Below are positions 15,226 to 21,689 of a DNA stretch of 27,387 nucleotides, in pieces. The stretch is from contig CAJTYN010000021.1 in assembly GCA_910584115.1 (NCBI GenBank), forward strand, positions 1 through 27,387, read 5' to 3'. Source of the DNA: an uncultured Lachnospiraceae bacterium (lineage in GTDB: Bacteria; Bacillota; Clostridia; Lachnospirales; Lachnospiraceae). Both the position numbers and the translations under genes were made by a program. Under the pieces are notes generated by a model that was not told the origin of the DNA, ran no database searches, and worked only from the letters and a program-made list of their open reading frames with translations. Within the stretch, counting starts at the first letter, position 1. Each line of letters begins with the position of its first letter.

Positions 15226-16677
15226 TCAGCGACAGGATGGTATGACCGGGATCTTTGGGTTATCCGGGCTCTCCAGTCCATGGACGTTCAGGCCCATATG
15301 GATACAGCGCCGGATCATATCGGCCAGCGTGGACGAGATCCTCTCTCCCGGCACGGCCAGCGGGATCCCCGGCGGGTACAGGGACAGAAAACCGCCTGCG
15401 ATACAGCCTGCGCTCTGATCGAGGGGGACGGATACAGTCGTCTGTTCCATCGCTCTTCCTATGGGGAGGACCTTTTCCGGGTAAAGAAGATCAAAGCTCC
15501 CCAGGCCAGAAGATGGATCTCCCCCGCTGGGCGTACGACCTTCTTTCTCCCATGTCCGTTCCAGATCTTCCAGCGCATGGCACAAGCGCAGATACCCTTC
15601 TTCCGTATCTGCAACGCTGGTCATTCCGAGAACATATGTTTCTGCCGCCATTTCCATCTGGAGACGGTGCTCTTGCCAGAGCCATTTGTACAACTGATGC
15701 CCGTCCATCCCGCTGGAGCTCACATCCAGGATCAGTTTAGAGCGGTCCATATCCCACACGATCTTTTTGTCGATCAGCTCCTCTCCCGCCAGTCTGATAA
15801 AAGAAAGTCCCGACAGACGTTGCCGTACTCCCTCCAGTCTTTCCACATACCGATCGAAGAGATCCCTGCCGGAGGCGGCCAATCTCTGGATACAGGCGTC
15901 CATACTCCCCATCAGGAGATAGGACGGGCTGCTGCTCTGGAAGATCGCCATGAAGCGGCGGATCCGCACCCGGTCGGCCAGATCTCCTTTCACATGGAGA
16001 AGGGCCGTCTGCGTCAGCGACGGAAGCGTTTTATGCAGGCTGTGGATCACCACGTCCGCCCCCTGGTGCAGGGCTGTCTCCGGAAAATAGTCATGAAAGA
16101 AAAGATGCGCGCCGTGGGCTTCATCTACGATCAGAGGCCGTCCATGGCGGTGACAGACCTCCGCGATCTCTTTTATGGGAGAGACGATGCCGTCATAGGT
16201 GGGGGATGTGATCAGCACGGCCTGTACATCCGGGTGGGCATCCAGTGCCTCTTCCACCTGGCCGGGCTGTATGGAGCCGTTCAGACCATAGGGGATCGTG
16301 ATCTGCGGATAGAGATAATAGCTCTCCAGCTGCCTCAGGCAGACCCCGTGGTAGACGGACTGGTGACAGTTCCGGGCCATCAGGAGAGCGCCCCCGCAGG
16401 TGGTACAGGCAGACACAGCAGCCAACAGAGCGCCCGTGCTCCCATTTACGCTGTAAAATGTCTCGTCGGCTCCGTAAAGCCTGGCAGCCGCATCCTGTGC
16501 CCTGCGCAGCACGCCTGTGGGATGGTGCAGCTGATCGAACCCCTCGATCTCCGTGATGTCCTTTGTAAGACCCGGCAAGAAATCCACGGCTCTCTCGTTC
16601 CGTTTGTGGCCGGGCATATGGAACGGATAGATATCACGGCCGTGGTAGACATCCAGTTTTTTATATAAGAACTCCAT
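15226..16677 (-). CDS. Orn/Lys/Arg-type PLP decarboxylase (SpeA/YaaO-like)
   Basis: The 483-residue length fits the short Gram-positive fold-type-I Orn/Lys/Arg decarboxylases. Seen are PFHMPGHKRN at 18-27, GSTGA (79-83), DEAHGAH (185-191) and the PLP-binding K216 (SLHKTLPSLTQTALLH). The C-terminal domain carries YPPGIPLAVPGE. It should decarboxylate a basic amino acid to a polyamine or its precursor; arginine, lysine or ornithine cannot be told apart here. GGTGGGAAGATC lies just before the ATG. The alcohol dehydrogenase follows 46 bases later. Upstream is the parS/LexA-box gap. Such genes are often near the replication origin (yaaO in Bacillus), which agrees with the parS. Confidence 0.93.
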   Translation of the reverse strand: MEFLYKKLDVYHGRDIYPFHMPGHKRNERAVDFLPGLTKDITEIEGFDQLHHPTGVLRRAQDAAARLYGADETFYSVNGSTGALLAAVSACTTCGGALLMARNCHQSVYHGVCLRQLESYYLYPQITIPYGLNGSIQPGQVEEALDAHPDVQAVLITSPTYDGIVSPIKEIAEVCHRHGRPLIVDEAHGAHLFFHDYFPETALHQGADVVIHSLHKTLPSLTQTALLHVKGDLADRVRIRRFMAIFQSSSPSYLLMGSMDACIQRLAASGRDLFDRYVERLEGVRQRLSGLSFIRLAGEELIDKKIVWDMDRSKLILDVSSSGMDGHQLYKWLWQEHRLQMEMAAETYVLGMTSVADTEEGYLRLCHALEDLERTWEKEGRTPSGGDPSSGLGSFDLLYPEKVLPIGRAMEQTTVSVPLDQSAGCIAGGFLSLYPPGIPLAVPGERISSTLADMIRRCIHMGLNVHGLESPDNPKIPVIPSCR

Positions 16678-16716
16678 GATCTTCCCACCGTCCTTTCATC
16701 TTCTAAAGATCCGACA

Positions 16717-16732
16717 TGTTTCACGTGAAACA
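16717..16732. promoter_or_regulatory. parS: parS centromere site (ParB/Spo0J binding)
   Basis: TGTTTCACGTGAAACA is identical to the 16-bp parS consensus bound by chromosomal ParB/Spo0J. Flanking bases extend the perfect palindrome to 18 bp (16716-16733). It lies in non-coding DNA 39 bases upstream of the decarboxylase ATG. ParB loads here and spreads to organise and segregate the origin region. The site therefore suggests an origin-proximal location. An exact 16-mer is very unlikely by chance in 27 kb. Confidence 0.93.
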
Positions 16733-16740
16733 TATGTTCG
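16727..16740 (-). promoter_or_regulatory. LexA operator candidate overlapping parS
   Basis: On the minus strand, CGAACATATGTTTC fits all 14 positions of the Gram-positive SOS box CGAACRNRYGTTYC, better than either site at lexA. Its first six plus-strand bases (16727-16732) are also the last six of parS. It stands about 50 bases before the decarboxylase ATG, where a promoter would be, though I see no strong -35/-10 pair. Confidence 0.6.
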
Positions 16741-16750
16741 CGATCATGCT

Positions 16751-16790
16751 AAAAAGGGACGCTGCCAGAGTGTGTTTGTGCAGCGTCTCT
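16751..16790 (-). terminator. Terminator of the corA-pyk-lysA operon
   Basis: AGGGACGCTGC (16755-16765) pairs with GCAGCGTCTCT (16780-16790), including one G-T pair. On the minus strand the stem is followed by five T residues. It lies 40 bases after the stop of the LysA-like gene and just before the LexA box and parS. Confidence 0.87.
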
Positions 16791-16829
16791 GTATGTGTCT
16801 TTGTACTATCGTTTCACAGGGATCCTGGA

Positions 16830-18104
16830 TCAGTCTTTTGTCAGTCTTTCATAGACCGGAAAGCAGTCGAAAGTCGCAAAATAATCTTTCGGCGTTTCCG
16901 CCCTCCGGATCAGCTGATGTGATCCGTCCTCCCGCAATAAGATCTCCGCTGAACGGAGTTTGCCGTTATAATTGTATCCCATCGAGAAGCCGTGGGCGCC
17001 CGTGTCATGGATGAAGAGATAATCCCCGATCTGGATCTTCGGCAGGTTCCTGTCAATGGCGAATTTATCGTTGTTCTCGCACAAAGATCCTGTGATGTCG
17101 TAGACTTTTGAGCAGGGTTCATCCTCTTTGCCCAGTACGGTGATATGATGATAAGCTCCGTACATGGCCGGGCGCATCAGATTTACGGCGCAGGCATCAC
17201 AGCCGATGTATTCTTTGTGGGTATGTTTCTCATGGATCGCCTGGGTGACGAGTCCGCCGTAAGGCCCTGTCATGTAGCGTCCCAGCTCCGTGTAGATCGC
17301 CACGTCCCCCATGCCCGCAGGTCCCAGCACTTTCTGGTACACTTCGCGCACACCCTCGCCGATGGCCTGGATATCGTTCGGGGTCTGATCCGGATGGTAG
17401 GGGATCCCGATCCCGCCGGACAGATTGATGAACGTGATGTGACAGCCCGTCTCCTTCTGGAGCTTCACGGCGATCTCAAAGAGGATCTTCGCCAGCATGG
17501 GATAATATTCGTTGGTCACGGTATTGCTGGCCAGGAACGCATGGATGCCGAACTCCTCGGCCCCTTTGCTCTTTAAGATCCTAAATGCCTCGAATAATTG
17601 TTCCGTGGTCATGCCGTACTTGGCGTCGCCCGGGTTATCCATGATGTTGTTGCTGATCTTGAAGAGTCCGCCTGGGTTGTAACGGCAGCTGATCACTTTC
17701 GGGATCGTGCCGATGGTCTTTTCCAGAAAATCGATATGGGTGATATCATCCAGGTTGATGATCGCGCCTTCCCGGTAGGCATAGGAATACTCTTCCGCCG
17801 GTGTGACATTGGAGGAGAACATGATATCCCCCGGTGCGGATCCGACGGCCTTGGCCAGCATCAGTTCTGTCAGTGAGGAACAATCGTAGCCGCAGCCGCA
17901 TTCCTTGAGGATCTGGAGCAGGTAGGGGTTGGGTTCCGCTTTTACAGCGAAATATTCTCTGAAACCGGGATTCCAGGCGAACGCTTCCTGTAATGCCGCC
18001 GCATTGGCGCGGATGCCTTTCTCATCGTAGATGTGAAAAGGGGTCGGGTATTCTCTTACGATCTCCCGGACTTTCTCAAGGGATACAAAAGGTGTTTTTT
18101 CCAT
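16830..18104 (-). CDS. lysA: Diaminopimelate decarboxylase-like PLP enzyme (fold type III)
   Basis: The 424-residue protein has the alanine-racemase-fold layout of LysA. The PLP lysine is K55 (YFAVKAEPNP). The glycine-rich phosphate loop is LSGGIGIPYHP (about residues 230-240), followed by YTELGRYMTGP and the catalytic-site C342-E343. It would convert meso-diaminopimelate to lysine. Several signature residues differ from textbook LysA: CENNDKF replaces CESGD, GAHG (H371) replaces GAYG, and GYNYNGKLRSAEIL replaces the usual SNYNSRPR block. The symbol is therefore tentative, and a related amino-acid or polyamine decarboxylase is possible. It begins 24 bases after pyk and ends at a terminator. 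An AGGAGA site lies upstream of the ATG. Confidence 0.82.
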   Translation of the reverse strand: MEKTPFVSLEKVREIVREYPTPFHIYDEKGIRANAAALQEAFAWNPGFREYFAVKAEPNPYLLQILKECGCGYDCSSLTELMLAKAVGSAPGDIMFSSNVTPAEEYSYAYREGAIINLDDITHIDFLEKTIGTIPKVISCRYNPGGLFKISNNIMDNPGDAKYGMTTEQLFEAFRILKSKGAEEFGIHAFLASNTVTNEYYPMLAKILFEIAVKLQKETGCHITFINLSGGIGIPYHPDQTPNDIQAIGEGVREVYQKVLGPAGMGDVAIYTELGRYMTGPYGGLVTQAIHEKHTHKEYIGCDACAVNLMRPAMYGAYHHITVLGKEDEPCSKVYDITGSLCENNDKFAIDRNLPKIQIGDYLFIHDTGAHGFSMGYNYNGKLRSAEILLREDGSHQLIRRAETPKDYFATFDCFPVYERLTKD

Positions 18105-18128
18105 TTTAGCTTGTCTCCTCTCCTGTCT

Positions 18129-19562
18129 CTATACTTCTATGATCTGCAGCATGTTGGTGGATACGCCCTCCCCGGAGGTGGCGTTGGTGGCCGGATCCCC
18201 GGCGGTAAAGACCAGCATCTGTCCGGGTCTTGCCAGTCCCTTGTCCATGACCGTACGGGCGGCATCCTGGATGATGTATTCTGTCTTGCTCCGCTCATTT
18301 CCCTTCAAGGGCGTGATGCCCCAGTAGAGCTGCAGCCTGTAGCGCACCGTATCATGGGGAGTCACCGCGTAGATGGGGACTTTGGGGCGGAAACTGGAGA
18401 TCAGGCGCGCAGTCTTGCCCATGGATGTGGGCGTGACGATCGCGTCGGCGTTTAAGTTGTTCACGCAGAGTACGGCCGCATAGCCCACTGTGCTGGATAC
18501 GGATTCCTTCATATCCATCTGGCGGTGTTCGATGAATTTATCGGATTTCATGTGTTTTTCCGTGTTCTCGGCGATCTCGACCATCATCTTTACGGATTCC
18601 ACCGGATATCTGCCGGCGGCTGTCTCGCCCGAGAGCATGATCGCGTCCGTACCGTCGTAGATGGCGTTGGCCACATCTGTCACCTCCGCACGGGTGGGCC
18701 GCGGATTGCGCATCATGGAATCCAGCATCTGGGTGGCTGTGATCACGGGCACATAGCTCTCGTTGCATTTTTTGATGATCTTCTTCTGGATGTGCGGGAC
18801 TTTGTAGGCCGGGATCTCCACGCCCATATCGCCCCGCGCGACCATGATCCCGTCTGAAGCCTGGATGATCGCGTCGATGTTCTCGATCCCTTCCGCGTTC
18901 TCGATCTTGGCGATGATCCCGATCTGCTCGCCGCCATTCTCATCCAACAGTGTACGGATCTCGTGTATGACAGCGCTGTCGCGGACGAAGGAGGCGGCGA
19001 TGTAGTCAAATCCCTCCCTGATCCCGAACAGGATGTCCTCCCGGTCTTTTTCTGTGATGCCCGGGAGTCCTACCTTTACGCCCGGGACGTTGACGCCTTT
19101 TCGTTCACCCAGCTCGCCCCCGTTGACGACCTGGCAGGAAACTTCAGTCGCGGTGGTGGAGAGGACTTTCAGTTCCAGCAGTCCGTCGTCGATCAGGATC
19201 TGGGATCCCGGCATCACATCCGCGGGCAGTCCGGGATAGGTGATCGACACCTTTTCGGCGGTCCCTGTGATCTCTTCTGTGGTCAGGAGAAGATCCTGTC
19301 CGGCAGTCAACTGGACTTTTTTGCCGCCCTCCAGCAGACCCGTGCGGATCTCCGGTCCTTTCGTATCCAGGAGCAATGCGACAGGGATGTCGGATTCCTG
19401 CCGCTGGGCTTTGACCAGATCGATCCGCTTTTTCTGTTCTTCATGGCTCCCATGGGAAAAATTAAACCGGGCGATATCCATGCCGTGTTCCATTAAAGCA
19501 CGCAGGACTTCCCTGTCGTCTGTGGAAGGCCCCATCGTGCAGATGATCTTTGTCCGTTTCAT
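18129..19562 (-). CDS. pyk: Pyruvate kinase
   Basis: The 477-residue enzyme converts phosphoenolpyruvate and ADP to pyruvate and ATP in glycolysis. It starts MKRTKIICTMGPSTD and contains RFNFSHG (substrate and potassium region, about 32-38), the metal/catalytic IAKIENAEGIENIDAII followed by MVARGDMGVEIP, and ATQMLDSMMRNPRPTRAEVTDVANAIYDGTDAIMLSGETAAGRYP. The C-terminal allosteric domain is complete. The extra PEP-utiliser domain that many Firmicutes enzymes carry is absent. TAGGAGG lies eight bases before the ATG and overlaps the stop of the rhomboid-like gene, indicating tight coupling. The LysA-like gene follows. Confidence 0.97.
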   Translation of the reverse strand: MKRTKIICTMGPSTDDREVLRALMEHGMDIARFNFSHGSHEEQKKRIDLVKAQRQESDIPVALLLDTKGPEIRTGLLEGGKKVQLTAGQDLLLTTEEITGTAEKVSITYPGLPADVMPGSQILIDDGLLELKVLSTTATEVSCQVVNGGELGERKGVNVPGVKVGLPGITEKDREDILFGIREGFDYIAASFVRDSAVIHEIRTLLDENGGEQIGIIAKIENAEGIENIDAIIQASDGIMVARGDMGVEIPAYKVPHIQKKIIKKCNESYVPVITATQMLDSMMRNPRPTRAEVTDVANAIYDGTDAIMLSGETAAGRYPVESVKMMVEIAENTEKHMKSDKFIEHRQMDMKESVSSTVGYAAVLCVNNLNADAIVTPTSMGKTARLISSFRPKVPIYAVTPHDTVRYRLQLYWGITPLKGNERSKTEYIIQDAARTVMDKGLARPGQMLVFTAGDPATNATSGEGVSTNMLQIIEV

Positions 19563-19573
19563 TGATCTTCCTC

Positions 19574-20422
19574 CTATTTGACATGGGTATGGGTAAATAA
19601 ATGGTTCTGGCAGTATTCATAGTTTCCGTTGCATTTCGAACAGAACCGAAATTCCAGGTTCGGGTCATCTTTCTCTGTCTGGCCGCAGACGGCGCATTTA
19701 TGTCCGACGATCCTCCCGTTTTGTGCGCGGCCGGGATTTACGGCTTTTTTGAACTCATGGCGGCGCCTGACCTCCTTGGGCTTATAACGGGCCAGATTCC
19801 GAGTCGCGAAAAAGAAGATCACGAAATTCAGCAGGGAAGCTCCGATGGGTATGGCCATGAACCATAGTCCGCCCCGCATATAGGTGATCATATTGTAGAT
19901 GATCATCGCGCCGTAGATGATCCCCAGCCACTTGATCCGCAGCGGGAAGATGAACCAGAAGAGCACCTCCATATCCGGATAGGTGGTGGCAAAGGCCAGC
20001 AGGATGGACGTACTGATATAATAAGTAGAGAAAGCCATCCGTCCCAGGTTCAGCATCGTATACATATCCCCCATGATGAAATAGAGGATGAACGAACCGA
20101 TGATGGTGAACAAAAGCCCGCTGAAGATATACAGGGTATATCTGAAAGTCCCCCAGGTGCGCTCAAGGGTCGCCCCGATGGAGTAATAAAAATAAAGCAT
20201 GATGATCGTAAAGATATCCAGGCTGTCCGGCGGGATCAGAAGCCAGGTGAAGATCCGCCATACCTGCCCGTGGAGGATCATTCCCGGATCTAAGGCCAGC
20301 TGATCCAACATGGCCGGCTGGATCAGTTCCAGGACATATCCGATCACATAACAGATGATGATGTAGATGGTCAGGTTATGGATCCCCCACCTGCCAAATT
20401 TCTGTTCTAATCTCGTAAGCAA
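19574..20422 (-). CDS. Rhomboid-like membrane protein, degenerate active site, Cys/His tail
   Basis: The 282-residue protein has about six membrane segments (residues 15-205). Rhomboid-family hallmarks include the loop-1-like YSIGATLERTWGTFRYT (80-96) and the YPDMEVLFWFIFPLRIKWLG block (148-167). The serine motif GxSG reads YIST (135-138), and no histidine is present in the last membrane helix (LWFMAIPIGASLLNF). It is therefore probably not a protease. The cytosolic tail holds C243xxC246, C261xxC264, C271 and H274, H278, H280, consistent with one or two zinc sites. The start codon is TTG, supported by AAAGGAGAG eight bases upstream and no suitable ATG. It sits between corA and pyk, 11 bases from pyk. 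The function is unknown. Confidence 0.85.
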   Translation of the reverse strand: MLTRLEQKFGRWGIHNLTIYIIICYVIGYVLELIQPAMLDQLALDPGMILHGQVWRIFTWLLIPPDSLDIFTIIMLYFYYSIGATLERTWGTFRYTLYIFSGLLFTIIGSFILYFIMGDMYTMLNLGRMAFSTYYISTSILLAFATTYPDMEVLFWFIFPLRIKWLGIIYGAMIIYNMITYMRGGLWFMAIPIGASLLNFVIFFFATRNLARYKPKEVRRRHEFKKAVNPGRAQNGRIVGHKCAVCGQTEKDDPNLEFRFCSKCNGNYEYCQNHLFTHTHVK

Positions 20423-20454
20423 TTTTATAGCTCTCCTTTACACAGATGCCCTTT

Positions 20455-21396
20455 TCAAAAGAGTTTCTTTCTTGAAAAGATGATAGTTACGATCAGGCTG
20501 ATGACCAGTGAGATGCAGATCACGATGAGGAATCCAAAGGGATCGTCCGCAAAAGGCATCCCCCTTGAATTTACGTTCATACCGTATGCGCTGAAGATCA
20601 TCGTCGGGATGGACATGACGATGGTGACGGTCGCCAGGTACTTCATGACGATGTTCAGGTTGTTGGATATGACCGAGGCGAATGTGCCCATCATGCTGCT
20701 CAAGATCCCGCTGTAGATATTGGCCATCTCGATCGCCTGTTTGTTCTCGATGATGACGTCCTCCAGAAGATCCGTGTCATCCGGGTATTTCTTGATCTTA
20801 TCCACTTTCAGGAGCTTTTCCAGCACGATCTCATTGGAACGTAAGGATGTGGTGAAATACACCAGGGATTTCTCCAGCTCCAACAGTTCGATCAGCTCCC
20901 GGTTCCGGGTGGATTCGTGGAGTTTTTCCTCCACCTGCTCGCTCTTCTTGTCGATGATGCGCAGATAATGCAGGTACATGCTGGCGTTCCTGTGGAGGAT
21001 CTGCAGGATGAACCGCGTCTTCATGTAGGTGTAGAAACTGCGCACGCGCCCTTCCATAAAACGGTCCAGCACCGGCGTATTTTCCAGGCAGATGGTCAGG
21101 ATCGCCGTGTCGGTGACGATGATCGCCAAAGGGATCGTCCCATACCAATCTTTATCGTTGCGCTCCTCGATCATGGGGATATCCACCAATATCAGCGTAT
21201 ACTCATCTTCCACTTCTATACGGGAACGCTCTTCTTCATCCAGAGGCGCCCGAAGATCGTCTACTTCTATATGATATGTCTCGGCGATGTGGAAGACTTC
21301 TGCGGTCGTGGGATTTGTCATTGCCACCCAGCAGCCGTCTTCGGGTCCGTCTATGTCGCGGATCACGCCGTCCACAGTACGAAAAAATCTGACCAT
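20455..21396 (-). CDS. corA: CorA family divalent-cation channel
   Basis: The 313-residue protein fits CorA magnesium/cobalt/nickel channels. It has a large N-terminal alpha/beta cytoplasmic domain (about 1-240), a long stalk helix, and two C-terminal membrane segments (about 250-270 and 288-308). The signature YGMN follows the first segment (IFSAYGMNVNSRGMPF) and forms the selectivity loop in family members. The C-terminus is basic (SRKKLF). It works as a pentamer by family knowledge. AAAGGAGG precedes the ATG. It is the first gene of the corA-rhomboid-pyk-lysA unit, driven by a promoter at 21451-21480. Magnesium is the cofactor of pyruvate kinase, though a functional link is only suggestive. 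Confidence 0.94.
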   Translation of the reverse strand: MVRFFRTVDGVIRDIDGPEDGCWVAMTNPTTAEVFHIAETYHIEVDDLRAPLDEEERSRIEVEDEYTLILVDIPMIEERNDKDWYGTIPLAIIVTDTAILTICLENTPVLDRFMEGRVRSFYTYMKTRFILQILHRNASMYLHYLRIIDKKSEQVEEKLHESTRNRELIELLELEKSLVYFTTSLRSNEIVLEKLLKVDKIKKYPDDTDLLEDVIIENKQAIEMANIYSGILSSMMGTFASVISNNLNIVMKYLATVTIVMSIPTMIFSAYGMNVNSRGMPFADDPFGFLIVICISLVISLIVTIIFSRKKLF

Positions 21397-21450
21397 GCCA
21401 TCCCTCCTTTCTGTCCGGAAATACTCCCGATCTGTTTTCCGATCGTTTCC

Positions 21451-21480
21451 ATTATAAATTCAAGACCCCCATTTTGTCAA
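21451..21480 (-). promoter_or_regulatory. corA operon promoter
   Basis: Minus-strand TTGACA (21480-21475) and TATAAT (21456-21451) are perfect hexamers with an 18-bp spacer, about 55 bases before the corA ATG. Confidence 0.88.
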
Positions 21481-21610
21481 ATCAAATGTGTGCGCCTCAC
21501 TCTGTCGCTGATCTGCCAGAGGGTGTTTGGAGATCTTCCAAGTGTACTTTTCTGCGAGAAAAGTACCAAGAGCGCCGGGGGATCGCGATCTCACCCGGCC
21601 CCTTAAAACG
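21481..21610. repeat. Hairpin-rich intergenic element, possible dispersed repeat
   Basis: Between the divergent corA and aroC promoters lies DNA with two strong inverted repeats. GTACTTTTCT and AGAAAAGTAC (21544-21566) form a perfect 10-bp stem with a 3-base loop. GCCGGG and CCCGGC (21574-21579 and 21594-21599) enclose the palindrome GATCGCGATC (21581-21590). Neither is followed by a T run in the right place for a terminator. A minus-strand frame is open across it, but it looks like an artefact. I suspect an interspersed element, but only one copy is in the window. Confidence 0.45.
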
Positions 21611-21616
21611 CTTGTC

Positions 21617-21645
21617 TTTACATTTTCACAAGATCTGTCTATAAT
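21617..21645 (+). promoter_or_regulatory. aroC promoter
   Basis: TTTACA (21617-21622) and TATAAT (21640-21645) are spaced by 17 bp, 44 bases upstream of the aroC ATG. The ribosome site AAAGGA is at about ten bases from the ATG. Confidence 0.87.
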
Positions 21646-21689
21646 AGGGCCATGATCATGACCTAGATTATAGAAAGGAAACTTCAAAT

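Noticed and set aside
15180..15281. 34 extra in-frame codons before the alcohol dehydrogenase
   Set aside because: They contain the two AAAGGAGG sites and overlap the decarboxylase end. The ATG at 15179 has ideal spacing and gives the usual family length.
21544..21599. The two hairpins as terminators or a riboswitch for aroC
   Set aside because: They lie upstream of the aroC promoter and are not followed by T runs. They would not be in the aroC transcript.
21460..21687. A 75-codon minus-strand open frame between corA and aroC
   Set aside because: It has no ribosome site, covers both the aroC and corA promoters and the hairpins, and encodes a low-complexity product. It is better explained as non-coding or repeat DNA.
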